Below are positions 19,232-31,736 of a stretch of DNA of 48,618 bases, piece by piece; the stretch's first letter is position 1; each line of letters starts with the position of its first letter. Where the stretch lies: the NCBI GenBank assembly GCA_001184405.1, contig LFMX01000039.1:1-48618 (forward strand). The letters run 5' to 3'. Under the pieces are notes generated by a model that searched no databases, had not been told where the DNA came from, and saw only the letters and a list, made by a program, of their open reading frames with translations. The stretch comes from Candidatus Burkholderia humilis. Its GTDB lineage: Bacteria > Pseudomonadota > Gammaproteobacteria > Burkholderiales > Burkholderiaceae. The position numbers were made by a program, and so were the translations under genes.

Positions 19232-19735
19232 ATGCGGACCGACGCTCAAGAAACCGGCGCCAGGAACGGTCATCATCCGCACAGTTCGTCGACCGAATCG
19301 TGGGACGCCGAAGCGCAAGATAACAATATCGTTCCGCTCACGCGGGATCAGGCAGAAAAGCTGTTTGGCCCTGAAGTGAGTTGTCCATCGCGTGTCACGC
19401 CGTTTCGTGTCGTGGCTGCGCAAATGGTTTTGTCCCTGGGTGCGACGCTGCTGTGGTGGCTGTTTTACAAGCCGCCGGGAGATGCTGCGCTGTCCGCTTT
19501 CCTGGGAGGAGCAATCTGCTGGTTGCCGAGCGCACTGTTCGCGGCGCGCCTGAAAGCAAAGAGCGGCGCCGAAACGATCATGAGCTGGATGATCGGCGAA
19601 GGTCTCAAGATGGGAGCGACGATTGCTATGTTGGTGGCCGTCGCTTACTGGTACAAAAGCGCGTTGTGGCTGCCCTTACTGGTCACCTACATCGTCGCGC
19701 TAAAGACTTACTGGGTGGCGATGGCGCTGCGTTAA
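19232..19735 (+). CDS. atpI: ATP synthase subunit I (AtpI)
   Basis: First gene of the ATP synthase operon. AtpI is a small membrane protein thought to help assemble the c-ring. About 60 hydrophilic residues (VPLTRDQAEKLFG near their end) precede four membrane segments: RVVAAQMVLSLGATLLWWLF, ALSAFLGGAICWLPSALFAA, MIGEGLKMGATIAMLVAVAY and LPLLVTYIVALKTYWVAMAL. The start is uncertain: the frame is open from 19172, and a GTG at 19193 with GAAGG upstream is an alternative to the ATG used here. Confidence 0.85.
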   Translation: MRTDAQETGARNGHHPHSSSTESWDAEAQDNNIVPLTRDQAEKLFGPEVSCPSRVTPFRVVAAQMVLSLGATLLWWLFYKPPGDAALSAFLGGAICWLPSALFAARLKAKSGAETIMSWMIGEGLKMGATIAMLVAVAYWYKSALWLPLLVTYIVALKTYWVAMALR

Positions 19736-19787
19736 GCGTTTCCATGACGTCCCAGGTGAAAGTGCAGGTGTATCGTCCCGTGCTTAG

Positions 19788-21145
<1,358 letters not shown>

Positions 21146-21280
21146 GTTCCTCGGAAGCATGCGTCTCTGATTCTTTGAAGACGCTGAACGGAACGGATGA
21201 GGCGCTGATCGAGCTCAACAAGCCGATGAGCGCCTTTTAACCGTTTCCCCCTCCGATCAAGCAACGTTTAAGGAAACACC

Positions 21281-21751
21281 GTGAATCTCAACGCAACCCT
21301 GTTTGCGCAAATGGTCGTGTTTCTGATCCTCGCGTGGTTCACGATGAAATTCGTGTGGCCGCCGTTGATCAACGCCCTCGACGAGCGCTCGAAGAAGATT
21401 GCCGACGGCCTCGCCGTTGCCGACAAGGGCAAAGCGGAACTCGAGGCAGCGCACAAGCGCGTCGACCAGGAACTCGCGCAAGCGCGCAACGACGGCCAGC
21501 AGCGTATTGCTGACGCCGAAAAGCGCGCCACCGCCGTCGCCGATGAAATCAAGGCCAACGCTCAAGCCGAAGCAGCGCGCATCATTGCGCAAGCCAAGGC
21601 GGACGCCGACCAGCAAATCGTGAAAGCCCGCAAAGCACTGCGTGGCGAAGTCGCTGCGCTGGCAGTCAAGGGCGCTGAGCAGATTCTGAAGCGCGAAGTC
21701 GATCAGAAGGCACACGCCGATCTGCTGAATCAACTCAAAACCGAGCTCTGA
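21281..21751 (+). CDS. atpF: ATP synthase F0 subunit b (AtpF)
   Basis: Intact, 156 codons. A single N-terminal membrane helix ([20 protein letters not shown]) is followed by a long charged coiled-coil stalk ([39 protein letters not shown]) that ties F0 to F1. It starts at GTG, with AAGGAAAC upstream. The atpH start follows the stop after two bases. Confidence 0.96.
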   Translation: MNLNATLFAQMVVFLILAWFTMKFVWPPLINALDERSKKIADGLAVADKGKAELEAAHKRVDQELAQARNDGQQRIADAEKRATAVADEIKANAQAEAARIIAQAKADADQQIVKARKALRGEVAALAVKGAEQILKREVDQKAHADLLNQLKTEL

Positions 21752-21753
21752 TC

Positions 21754-22296
21754 ATGGCCGAACTTGCAACCATCGCTCGTCCTTACGCAGAAGCGCTATT
21801 CCGTGTGGCCGAAACTGGCGATCTCGCGGGCTGGTCCACTTTCGTCGGCGAGCTGGCTCAGGTTGCGCGTCTGCCCGAAGTGGAATCGGTCGCCTCGAGC
21901 CCGAAGGTGAGCCGTCAGCAAGTCGTCGATCTCCTGCTCGCCGCGGTGAAGTTGCCGCTCGCTCAGGGTAGCGCGCAGGCGAAGAACTTCGTCGGCATGC
22001 TGGCCGAGAACCATCGCCTGTCGCTGCTGCCGGAAATCGCCGTCCAGTTCGACGAGCTGAAGAACGCCCGTGAAGGTGCTGCCGATGCTCACATCGTGAG
22101 CGCGTTCCCCCTCGAAGGCGAACAGTTGAACAACCTCGTTGCAAGCCTCGAACGCAAGTTCAAGCGCAAGCTGAAAGCCGTCGTCGAAGTCGATCAGTCG
22201 CTGATCGGCGGCGTTCGTGTGACGGTCGGCGACGAAGTGCTCGATACCTCGGTCCGCGCGCGCCTCGCCAGCATGCAGACGGCTCTGACCGCCTGA
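21754..22296 (+). CDS. atpH: ATP synthase F1 subunit delta (AtpH)
   Basis: Intact, 180 codons, the normal length. It links the b stalk to the top of the alpha3-beta3 ring. The N-terminal helical bundle begins [20 protein letters not shown], and the C-terminal domain contains the conserved [20 protein letters not shown]. Confidence 0.96.
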   Translation: MAELATIARPYAEALFRVAETGDLAGWSTFVGELAQVARLPEVESVASSPKVSRQQVVDLLLAAVKLPLAQGSAQAKNFVGMLAENHRLSLLPEIAVQFDELKNAREGAADAHIVSAFPLEGEQLNNLVASLERKFKRKLKAVVEVDQSLIGGVRVTVGDEVLDTSVRARLASMQTALTA

Positions 22297-22350
22297 CGCG
22301 TTAATGCGTCTTAGCTGGCACGCAACAGAATTGACTATCAGGAGCGAATA

Positions 22351-23892
22351 ATGCAACTCAATCCCTCTGAGATCAGCGAGCTGATCAAGAGCCGGATCCA
22401 GGGCCTTGAAGCGAGCGCGGACGTTCGTAACCAGGGCACCGTGATCTCCGTGACCGACGGTATCGTGCGTATCCACGGCCTGTCGGACGTGATGCAGGGC
22501 GAAATGCTCGAATTCCCGGGCAACACCTTCGGCCTCGCGCTGAACCTCGAGCGTGACTCGGTCGGCGCCGTTATTCTCGGCGAGTACGAGCACATCTCGG
22601 AAGGCGACATCGTCAAGACGACGGGCCGTATTCTCGAAGTGCCGGTTGGTCCGGAACTCGTCGGCCGTGTGGTCGACGCGCTCGGCAACCCGATCGACGG
22701 CAAGGGTCCGATCAACGCGAAGATGACCGACGCAATCGAAAAGATCGCGCCGGGCGTGATCTGGCGTAAGTCGGTGTCACAGCCGGTGCAAACGGGTCTG
22801 AAGTCGATCGACTCGATGGTGCCGATCGGCCGTGGCCAGCGTGAGCTGATCATCGGCGACCGTCAGTGCGGCAAGACCGCGGTGGCCGTCGACGCGATCA
22901 TCAACCAGAAGGGCAAGGACCTCATCTGTATCTACGTCGCGATCGGCCAGAAGGCTTCGTCGATCATGAACGTGGTGCGCAAGCTCGAAGAAACCGGCGC
23001 GATGGCTTATACCATCGTCGTGGCGGCTTCGGCTTCGGAATCGGCCGCGATGCAGTACCTTGCGCCATACGCCGGCTGCACGATGGGCGAATACTTCCGC
23101 GATCGCGGCCAAGATGCGCTCATCGTTTACGACGACTTGACCAAGCAAGCATGGGCGTATCGCCAGATTTCGCTGCTGCTGCGCCGTCCGCCGGGCCGTG
23201 AAGCGTATCCGGGTGACGTGTTCTACCTGCACTCGCGTCTGCTCGAGCGTGCTGCTCGCGTGTCGGAAGAGTACGTCGAGAAGTTCACCAACGGCGAAGT
23301 GAAGGGCAAGAGCGGTTCGCTGACGGCGCTGCCGGTCATCGAAACGCAAGCCGGCGACGTGACCGCGTTCGTTCCGACGAACGTGATCTCGATTACCGAC
23401 GGCCAGATCTTCCTGGAAACCGACTTGTTCAACGCGGGTATTCGTCCGGCTATTAACACCGGCGTGTCTGTGTCGCGCGTCGGTGGTGCCGCTCAGACGA
23501 AGGTCGTGAAGAAGCTGTCGGGCGGTATCCGTACCGACTTGGCGCAGTATCGTGAACTGGCTGCATTTGCGCAGTTCGCGTCGGACCTCGACGAAGCCAC
23601 CCGCAAGCAGCTCGAACGCGGCCGCCGCGTGACGGAACTGCTCAAGCAGCCGCAGTATCAGCCGCTGCATGTGTGGGAACTGGCTGTGTCGCTGTTCGTG
23701 GCCAACAACGGCTATCTGGACGATCTCGAAGTCTCGCAAGTCCTGCCTTTCGAAAAGGGCCTGCGCGAATTCCTGAAGACCAGCCACGGCGATCTGATTA
23801 AGCGTATCGAAGACAACAAAGACTTGTCGAAGGACGACGAAGGCGCACTGCATGCCGCGCTGAAGGACTTCAAGAAGTCGGGCGCTTATTGA
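22351..23892 (+). CDS. atpA: ATP synthase F1 subunit alpha (AtpA)
   Basis: Intact, 513 codons. It carries the non-catalytic nucleotide sites and supplies the arginine finger to beta. The N-terminal barrel ([20 protein letters not shown]) is followed by the P-loop [31 protein letters not shown], and the arginine-finger region [16 protein letters not shown]. The P-loop has Cys where the family almost always has Thr (GDRQTGKT). Mg2+-ATP at non-catalytic sites is coordinated by this residue, so the change is worth confirming. The remaining motifs are normal and the gene is otherwise whole. Confidence 0.97.
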   Translation: MQLNPSEISELIKSRIQGLEASADVRNQGTVISVTDGIVRIHGLSDVMQGEMLEFPGNTFGLALNLERDSVGAVILGEYEHISEGDIVKTTGRILEVPVGPELVGRVVDALGNPIDGKGPINAKMTDAIEKIAPGVIWRKSVSQPVQTGLKSIDSMVPIGRGQRELIIGDRQCGKTAVAVDAIINQKGKDLICIYVAIGQKASSIMNVVRKLEETGAMAYTIVVAASASESAAMQYLAPYAGCTMGEYFRDRGQDALIVYDDLTKQAWAYRQISLLLRRPPGREAYPGDVFYLHSRLLERAARVSEEYVEKFTNGEVKGKSGSLTALPVIETQAGDVTAFVPTNVISITDGQIFLETDLFNAGIRPAINTGVSVSRVGGAAQTKVVKKLSGGIRTDLAQYRELAAFAQFASDLDEATRKQLERGRRVTELLKQPQYQPLHVWELAVSLFVANNGYLDDLEVSQVLPFEKGLREFLKTSHGDLIKRIEDNKDLSKDDEGALHAALKDFKKSGAY

Positions 23893-23956
23893 TCGGGATA
23901 GAGGAGCAACGCGCGATATCGGTCGATGTCGCGCGGCTTCGATCAAGGAGTAAGCA

Positions 23957-24841
23957 ATGGCTGGAATGAAGGAAATTCGCGGCAAGATCAAGAGCGTGCA
24001 GAACACGCGCAAGATCACCAAAGCGATGGAAATGGTCGCCGCATCGAAGATGCGCCGCGCCCAGGAGCGCATGCGTTCCGCCCGTCCGTATGCCGACAAG
24101 GTCCGCGCGATCGCATCGCACATGAGCAAGGCGAACCCGGAGTATCGCCATCCGTTCATGGTCGAGAACAAGAATGCAAAGACGGCTGGCCTGATCCTCG
24201 TCACGACTGACAAGGGTTTGTGCGGCGGCATGAACACGAACATCCTGCGTGCGTCGCTCAGCAAGATCAAGGAACTCGATCAGAGCGGCGTGAAGATCGA
24301 AGCGTCGGCGATCGGCGGCAAGGGTTTGGGCTTCCTGAACCGGCTGAAGGTGCAGGTCGTGTCGCAAGTCACGCAACTGGGCGATATGCCGCATCTGGAA
24401 AAGCTGATCGGCGCGATCAAGGTGCAGCTCGACTTGTATTCGGAAGGCAAGATCAACGCGGTGTACCTGGCGTACACGCGCTTCATCAATACGATGAAGC
24501 AGGAAGCGGTGATCGAGCAGTTGCTGCCGTTGTCGGTGGATGACCTCCACGCGAAGGAAGAAGACGGCGAAACGCCGAAGACTTCGTGGGACTACATCTA
24601 CGAGCCGGACGCGCAAACCGTGGTGGACGAGTTGCTCGTGCGCTACGTCGAAGCGCTCGTCTATCAGGCGGTCGCGGAAAACATGGCGTCGGAGCAATCC
24701 GCGCGCATGGTCGCGATGAAGGCCGCGTCGGACAACGCGAAGACCGTGATCAACGAACTGCAGCTCGTCTACAACAAGAGCCGCCAGGCCGCGATTACGA
24801 AAGAATTGTCGGAAATCGTCGTCGGCGCCGCCGCGGTCTAA
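23957..24841 (+). CDS. atpG: ATP synthase F1 subunit gamma (AtpG)
   Basis: Intact, 294 codons. It is the central rotor shaft. The N-terminal coiled coil begins [20 protein letters not shown] and continues [18 protein letters not shown]. The C-terminal coiled-coil strand contains [20 protein letters not shown], the most conserved segment. Start ATG follows AAGGAG. Confidence 0.97.
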   Translation: MAGMKEIRGKIKSVQNTRKITKAMEMVAASKMRRAQERMRSARPYADKVRAIASHMSKANPEYRHPFMVENKNAKTAGLILVTTDKGLCGGMNTNILRASLSKIKELDQSGVKIEASAIGGKGLGFLNRLKVQVVSQVTQLGDMPHLEKLIGAIKVQLDLYSEGKINAVYLAYTRFINTMKQEAVIEQLLPLSVDDLHAKEEDGETPKTSWDYIYEPDAQTVVDELLVRYVEALVYQAVAENMASEQSARMVAMKAASDNAKTVINELQLVYNKSRQAAITKELSEIVVGAAAV

Positions 24842-24855
24842 TGCTGACCGCGTGA

Positions 24856-26277
<1,422 letters not shown>

Positions 26278-26352
26278 AGGTCGGGTGTTTTTGTGGCGGA
26301 CGTTGGCCGAATGGCCGATGTCCGCAAACTACATTCACCTCAGGAGTCGTAC

Positions 26353-26778
26353 ATGGCAACCATCAAGGTAGACGTCGTCAGCGCGGAAGAGCAAATCTTC
26401 TCGGACCAGGCGAAGTTCGTCGCGCTGCCGGGCGAATCGGGTGAACTCGGCATTTTGCCGGGCCACACGCCGCTCATCACGCGTATTCGTCCGGGCGCGG
26501 TGCGCGTCGAGGCGGAAGACGGTTCGGAAGAGTTCGTGTTCGTCGCAGGCGGGATTCTCGAAATCCAGCCGGGCGTTGTGACCGTGCTAGCCGATACCGC
26601 CATTCGCGGCGCCGATCTCGACGAAGCGAAAGCCGAACAGGCGAAGAAGCGCGCGGAAGAAGCGATGCAGGACAACAAGTCCGAACTCGAATACGCGACC
26701 GCGCAAGCGGAACTCGCGTACGCGACGGCGCAGCTCGCGGTGATTCAGCGTCTGCGCAAGGCGCACGCGAAGCACTGA
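26353..26778 (+). CDS. atpC: ATP synthase F1 subunit epsilon (AtpC)
   Basis: Intact, 141 codons, last gene of the operon. The N-terminal beta sandwich includes [20 protein letters not shown]; the C-terminal helical hairpin that regulates rotation is alanine-rich ([20 protein letters not shown]). The start is the ATG after CAGGAG; the frame is open 60 bases upstream but has no signal there. Confidence 0.96.
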   Translation: MATIKVDVVSAEEQIFSDQAKFVALPGESGELGILPGHTPLITRIRPGAVRVEAEDGSEEFVFVAGGILEIQPGVVTVLADTAIRGADLDEAKAEQAKKRAEEAMQDNKSELEYATAQAELAYATAQLAVIQRLRKAHAKH

Positions 26779-26800
26779 GCATCATGCTTCAGCTTTATGC

Positions 26801-26842
26801 AGCAAGAAAAAGCAGCCTTCGGGCTGCTTTTTCTTGCTCAAT
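26801..26842 (+). terminator. Rho-independent terminator of the atp operon
   Basis: A 17-bp perfect stem (AGCAAGAAAAAGCAGCC with its complement) is closed by the very stable UUCG tetraloop, 22 bases after the atpC stop. The descending arm contains the T-run. The A-run on the ascending arm makes it usable in both directions. Confidence 0.9.
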
Positions 26843-27048
26843 TTCGGCAAATCGTATGGGCAAAACTGCATGTCGGTTGTGCGGTGTCTTGGCCCGAAAT
26901 GACTAAGTCACTGATTCAGCGCAATTTTCATCGATTCATCCGATAACCCATTGCGGGTAACACTTAATGCCCGCGCGCGTCGCCGCCATGCGCAATCGCT
27001 GTCGATTAGCCTTCATCGGGCGGCGATTTCTTTTGGCGGAGAGTATCG

Positions 27049-28780
27049 ATGGCAACTGAACCGACGCTGACCGGCGCGCAGATCGAACCGTGCGACGGCC
27101 TCTCTTACGTTCGCGGATCGACCAGACATCCCGTTGAGCGATGCAACGGTCTCGCGGCATCTCCTCGAAACTGTCAGGCGTTTTCCCGACCGTCCCGCGG
27201 TCGTGTTCCGCGAGCAGAACGTGCGCTGGACGTGGCGCGAGTTCGCCGATCAAGTCGACGTGCTCGCCACCGGCTTGCTCGCGCTGGGCATTCGGCCGGG
27301 CGATCGCGTCGGCATCTGGTCGCCGAATCGGATCGAATGGCTGCTGACGCAGTTCGCGATCGCGCGCATGGGCGCGGTGTTGGTGAACATCAATCCGGCG
27401 TATCGGCTGGCCGAGCTCGAGTACGCGCTGAAGAAGGTCGGCTGCAAGGCGATCATCGCGGCGGAGCAATTCAAATCGTCGAAGTATCTGGAGATGCTGC
27501 AGGCGCTTGCGCCCGAACTCGCCGCTTCGGAGCCGAATGCGCTGCGAGCGGAGAAGCTGCCCGAGTTGCGCGCAATCATCCGAATGGGCGATGCCCAAAC
27601 GCCCAGCATGCTGAATTTCGACGATCTGATGCGCGAGCATCGCGCGAATGTGGATACGGCGAAACTCGATGCGCTCGAAGCCACGCTCACCGCCGACGAT
27701 CCGATCAATATCCAGTTCACGAACGGCACGACGAGTAATTCGAAGGGCGCGACGCTCACGCATCGGAATATCGTCAACAACGTGCGCTATATTGCGATGG
27801 CGATGCGCCTTTCCGAGCAGGATTCGCTCTGCATTCCGGTGCCGCTTTATCACTGCTTTGGCATGGTGCTGGCGGTGCTCGCGTGTGTATCGACGGGCTG
27901 CGCGATGGTCTTCCCTGGCGAAGCGTTTGATCCCGTCGCGACCCTCGCCGCCGTGCACGACGAACGCTGCACCGCGCTGCACGGCGTACCAACGATGTTC
28001 ATCGCGGAACTCGATCATCCGGACTTCGCGAAGTACGATCTGAGCCGCCTGCGCACGGGCATCATGGTGGGCTCGCCGTGTCCGATCGAGACGATGAAGC
28101 GCGTCGTGTCGAAGATGCATCTGGCTGAAATCACGATCGCGTACGGCATGACGGAGACGAGCCCGGTGTCGTTTCAGAGCGCGACCACCGATCCGCTCAA
28201 CAAGCGCACGACGACCGTCGGCCGAATTCAGCCGCATCTCGAAGTGAAGATCATCGACGCGCTCGGCGAAATCGTTCCGGTCGGCGAAACGGGTGAGCTT
28301 TGCACGCGCGGCTATTCGGTGATGAAAGGTTACTGGAGTGAGGACGCGAAAACGCTCGAGGCGATCGTTGACGGCTGGATGCACACGGGCGATTTCGCCA
28401 CGATCGATGCCGACGGCTACTGCAATATCGTCGGTCGTCTCAAGGACATGCTGATTCGCGGCGGCGAGAATATCTATCCGCGCGAAATCGAGGAATTCCT
28501 GTTTCGTCATCCGAAGATTCAAACGGTGCCGGTGTTCGGCGTGCCGGACGCGAAGTATGGCGAAGAAGTGTGCGCGTGGATCGTGCCGCGGCCGGGCGAA
28601 GACCTAAGCGAAACCGAAGTGCGCGACTTTTGCCAAGGACAAATCGTGCACTACAAGATTCCGCGCTACATCCGCTTCGTCGACGAACTGCCGATGACTG
28701 TCACCGGCAAGGTCCAAAAATTTGTGATGCGCGCGAAGATGATCGACGATTTAAAGCTCGCCAAAACCAAAACGGCTTGA
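27049..28780 (+). pseudogene. AMP-binding acyl-CoA synthetase (FadD-like), frameshifted
   Basis: An acyl-adenylate-forming enzyme of about 576 codons. The N-terminus ([25 protein letters not shown]) is separated by a one-base insertion near 27123 from [20 protein letters not shown], after which the frame is open to the end. The adenylation signature normally reads TSGTTGxPKG but here is [11 protein letters not shown]. Later motifs are normal: [51 protein letters not shown] and the C-terminal catalytic lysine in [14 protein letters not shown] good RBS and ATG precede the frameshift; a product could in principle start later, but the altered signature also argues for loss of function. The acyl substrate is unknown, probably medium-chain. 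Confidence 0.85.
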
Positions 28781-28797
28781 AGCGTCGGCTTAAAAAC

Positions 28798-28828
28798 AAA
28801 AAGGCAGCGGTCAATCCGCTGCCTTTTG
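28798..28828 (+). terminator. Rho-independent terminator
   Basis: AAAAGGCAGCGG pairs perfectly with CCGCTGCCTTTT around a five-base loop, 18 bases after the acyl-CoA synthetase stop. It is the last clear core-chromosome feature before the mobile-element junction. Confidence 0.88.
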
Positions 28829-28892
28829 TCATGGAAGGAAAGCTTTACGTGCTGGACTCCTCGCATAGCACGCAAACGTTTGAACGGACGCA

Positions 28893-29091
28893 ATCGGGAT
28901 AGGGGCAGGCCTCGCGGCCCGGCCCCTCCCACACCACCGTGCGTACGGGTCCGTACACGGCGGTTCGGATCAGTTAATTGGCGCTGGACCGACCGACGGC
29001 AGGCCCAGCGAACGGTGACACCCTCGCGAGTGCCACCGCATGACTCGGGGTCGATGTGAATCGCTAGTTCTTCATCGTAAAGAACTTTCAC
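28893..29091 (-). mobile_element. Group II intron remnant (leader segment plus domains V/VI)
   Basis: On the minus strand, a domain V-like hairpin (28933-28966, arms around GTACGG and CGTAC with ACCGCCGTG paired to CACGGTGGT) is followed by a domain VI-like stem whose 3' side ends CCCCTATCCCGAT, a usual group II intron 3' end with a bulged A. Upstream, from a GTG at 29091, the short leader frame VKVLYDEELAIHIDPESC resembles peptides commonly annotated in front of group II intron reverse transcriptases. The roughly 2 kb reverse transcriptase/maturase gene is absent. The fragment abuts the IS66 tnpB stop, so intron and IS66 decayed together. Identification rests on motif memory and should be folded to confirm. 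Confidence 0.6.
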
Positions 29092-29094
29092 CTT

Positions 29095-29427
29095 CTATCT
29101 CCTGACGGTCTCCCGTCGCACCCAGTCAAATCCTTTAAGCAGCATTGATAATTTCGCCGGGCTCAGGCAAATAACGCCACCGTCGGCTTGAGGCCATATG
29201 AAGCGTCCCTTCTCAAGTCGCTTCATCAGCAGGCACATGCCATCGCCGCTCCACCACAGCACCTTGAGCAGGTCGCCGCGCTTGCCGCGAAACACGAAGA
29301 CGTGTCCGCAGAACGGATCTCGCTCAAGCACGGTCTGCACCTTGGCAGCGAGACTGTTGAACCCGGCCCGCATGTCGGTCACACCGGCAGCCAGCCAGAC
29401 GCGCGTCCCTGATGGCAAGCCAATCAC
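29095..29427 (-). CDS. tnpB: IS66 accessory protein TnpB
   Basis: 110 codons, intact. IS66 Orf2-type protein with [55 protein letters not shown] and a C-terminal [11 protein letters not shown]. These are highly conserved in the family and needed for IS66 transposition, although the biochemical role is unclear. Its ATG overlaps the tnpA stop (ATGA). Confidence 0.93.
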   Translation of the reverse strand: MIGLPSGTRVWLAAGVTDMRAGFNSLAAKVQTVLERDPFCGHVFVFRGKRGDLLKVLWWSGDGMCLLMKRLEKGRFIWPQADGGVICLSPAKLSMLLKGFDWVRRETVRR

Positions 29428-29774
29428 GACGACGACCGCAACGTTGCCAGTACTGTCGGAAGCGCGCTCAGGTCAAGCGGTCCATCGAAGCGGACTCGCA
29501 CGGCACCACACTCGACGACGATGCTCGACGTCAATTGCGCCGGCACGGGCAAATGCACAGGAATGAACGTCTCAGCGGGCTGAGCTTGCGTAATCGATTG
29601 AGCGCGCTCATGAGCACGACGCCAGCGCGCAATCATGTTGGCGTTCAAACCGTGCTCCTGTGCTACGTCCCCGATCGAACGGGCCGGATCGTTTGATTGC
29701 GCTACGACCATCGCCCGGAACGCCTTCGAGTAGTTCTTGGATCCCAGTCGTCGGCCTACCGCCTTCGTTTCCAT
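29424..29774 (-). CDS. tnpA: IS66 accessory protein TnpA
   Basis: About 116 codons, intact. It has a helix-turn-helix of the transposase-8 type ([20 protein letters not shown], then [15 protein letters not shown]) and the family's C-terminal strand [20 protein letters not shown]. The start is the ATG giving [15 protein letters not shown]; an ATG 15 bases upstream is possible. Confidence 0.9.
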   Translation of the reverse strand: METKAVGRRLGSKNYSKAFRAMVVAQSNDPARSIGDVAQEHGLNANMIARWRRAHERAQSITQAQPAETFIPVHLPVPAQLTSSIVVECGAVRVRFDGPLDLSALPTVLATLRSSS

Positions 29775-29911
29775 CGTTCTGGTTCCCACTTGATCTGGTG
29801 GGAACTAGGTTGCCGATTGAGCGCACCTATGAACAGACGGTGGTGAAGCAACGCTTACGTCTTTTCCCCGATTCACGATGTAGGTGATGGTCCCCCCGAA
29901 AAAAAGTCGCA

Positions 29912-30148
29912 ATGGAAGACTTAGAGGGCCTTGACGGCTACGATGTCGTCTTCGCCGTCTGCGATGGGCTCGATGCCGGAACGCTAGTCGAAGTCGGGTA
30001 CGCGGTCGCCAAGAAGATTCCAGTCGTGGCCTTCCCGCAGGTTGAGCGCGACGACGATCTCACTATGCTCATCGGCACTGACTGCAGCGTTCAGCGAGAT
30101 CTAGTGACGGCCGTTTATCACGCAGCATGGACGGCATTAGAACGATGA
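29912..30148 (+). pseudogene. Nucleoside 2-deoxyribosyltransferase-like protein, 5'-truncated
   Basis: 78 codons. YDVVFAVCDGLDAGTLVEVGYA matches the D-G-x-D-x-GT-x-E-x-GYA motif of the nucleoside 2-deoxyribosyltransferase superfamily, in which the Glu is the nucleophile that takes the deoxyribose. KKIPVVAFPQVERDDDLTML, the next strand, also fits. The family's N-terminal substrate-binding segment (about 50-60 residues) is missing. The frame upstream closes at a stop 25 bases before the ATG, and the IS66 end is only 53 bases away, so the 5' part was probably lost with the insertion. The catalytic Glu is still present. Its stop overlaps the ATG of the QueC-like gene. Confidence 0.6.
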
Positions 30149-30728
30149 CGCACGCTTTGCTCATGTCTGGTGGACAGGACTCGATCGCCCTCGCCTACTG
30201 GATTCGCCCGTCCCTTGCGATAACCGTCAACTATGGGCAGATTCCTGCCGACGCGGAGATCCGTGCCGCGGCAGCAGTCTGCTCTGCGCTTGATATTCCC
30301 CACGAAGTTGTCCACGCCGACTGCGCTGCGGTCGGCTCGGGTGACCTTTCCGGAAAACACCCGATGTCCATCGCGCCAGTGCCTGAGTGGTGGCCCTATC
30401 GAAACCAGCCCATCCTCACACTTGCGGCAGGAGTAGCGCTTCATTACCGTGCCACCAATCTTTTGTTAGGCACCGTGTCAACTGACGCAAGTCATACCGA
30501 TGGTACGCAAGCCTTCATCGAACAGGCGAGCCGCTTGTTTGCGTTGCAGGAGGGTGCGTCGCAAGTGAGCGCTTCGGCCATCGAAATGACATCAAGCGAG
30601 CTCATAAAACGCGCAGACGTTCCAATGCACGTGCTCGCATGGGCGCACTCGTGCCACCGATCGAACATCGCTTGCGGGCAATGCCGCGGATGCATCAAGC
30701 ATACGAGCTCGGATATGAGCCTTACTGA
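30145..30728 (+). pseudogene. QueC-like (7-cyano-7-deazaguanine synthase family) protein, 3' frameshift
   Basis: About 194 codons, shorter than housekeeping QueC (220-240). The ATP-pyrophosphatase P-loop is LLMSGGQDSIALAYW, next come ITVNYGQ and TDASHTDGTQAFI, and the zinc-binding cysteines are CHRSNIACGQCRGC. QueC converts 7-carboxy-7-deazaguanine to preQ0; divergent members work in defence or protein conjugation. After CIKH one base appears lost (CATTAC to CATAC): the other frame reads YELGYEPY and stops at 30726-30728, the usual QueC ending. As it stands the frame runs on into the next gene, making an accidental QueC-SagB fusion. Translational overlap with both neighbours (ATGA upstream) shows one operon. 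Confidence 0.75.
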
Positions 30729-31736
30729 GCCTGGAGCGCCGCGCACCCACGTTCACGCCGTACCCGCTTTGAGCGCACCGTTTATCGGCGTGTTCGACTT
30801 GACCCATGGAAACGAGCAAACGACCGAGGGGTTTCTTTCCGTGTTGAACCGACGTCAGAGCGTCTGCTCGTCGTCGTCACTGACTCTGAAGACGTGTCGA
30901 ATGTGCTATGGCACGCATGTTGCGAGCGTTCGAAACTTGGTAGTTATCGCTCGCATCGAGCTTCACCTTCTGCTGGAGGGTTGCACCCAATCTATGTCGT
31001 CATACAGCGAATCGCCGGCGTTGAGGGGGTCTTCCTCTATGACGCCGTCGGTCATCGCTTGCTTCGTTTGCATGTGCTGGAACCTAAGAGTCTGAAGTTA
31101 ATAAAACAAGCAGAGCTCTGTTTGCCGAGCACCCCGGCCACGCTTTTCTGGCTGGTCGGGGTGCCCGGACGGACAGCTGTCAAGTATCCGTCGCCTGCTT
31201 TACTCGTCGAACGAGACGCAGGATTTCTTGCCGCGACGATCACTTTGGTAGCGACTGCCGCTAGCTTGAATACAGTGCCGTTGGGCGCAACTGGATTTCC
31301 TCACTTGAACCAAATGTCAAGTATGTCCGTCGGTACACGACCTGATATCACGCTCGCTGGTGCCGGTACGGCTCATTCCATGGTCGCTTGCGGAGTCCGC
31401 GTTCGTTTTGCAATTACCGCTATGGCAATCCACTGTACGGACAGTCTAGTGACTTCGCCCCTTGGAAGGTGGTATTTCATCGAACACATCTGCTGCAATT
31501 TGCTGCAGGCGCGGTGCAAGCTGACTGCCAGCGCAGCCTGTTCACTGATCGGAGATGCGGTGCAACTCCGATGCTTGAACCGTCCGCAGCGGCTGCGCGT
31601 GTTGGATAGCGCACCTGTTCGCCGCATTGCCACGCGCAACGGCGGCGGACAATTGCACTTTACCGCTGGTGTAATCCATGCTCAGATTGGCATTCAAAAA
31701 GCCGACGCGGGAGATCTGAAATGGTCATTGGAGTAA
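30715..31736 (+). pseudogene. SagB/ThcOx-like nitroreductase-family oxidoreductase, frameshifted
   Basis: It begins at an ATG overlapping the proper end of the QueC-like gene: MSLTEPGAPRTHVHAVPALS, then FLSVLNRRQSV. Near 30860 the frame shifts to LLVVVTDSEDVSNVLWHACC. The FMN-binding motif RASPSAGGLHPIYVV and the second core segment ALLVERDAGFLAATITLVAT then PLGATGFP are characteristic of the SagB-type branch of nitroreductases, which oxidise azolines to azoles in peptide natural products and also occur in other contexts. The part beyond about 31385 is not recognised and may contain another shift. The frame ends overlapping the next ATG. The specific reaction is unknown. Confidence 0.6.

Larger units (their letters stand above)
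29095..29858 (-). mobile_element. Truncated IS66-family insertion sequence
   Basis: The element retains tnpA, tnpB and one terminal inverted repeat (GTAAGCG on the minus strand, ending at 29858), the usual IS66 tip. The large DDE transposase gene tnpC and the other end are missing; the intron remnant occupies their place. It therefore cannot move by itself. It separates the core region from the accessory region and appears to have cut off the 5' end of the next gene. Confidence 0.85.

Noticed and set aside
22777..24270. Long minus-strand frames opposite atpA, atpG and atpD
   Set aside because: Antisense shadows of strongly codon-biased genes; no start signals or family motifs.
30145..30728. 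Housekeeping queC for queuosine synthesis
   Set aside because: The protein is short, divergent in length and context, and there is no queD, queE or queF nearby.
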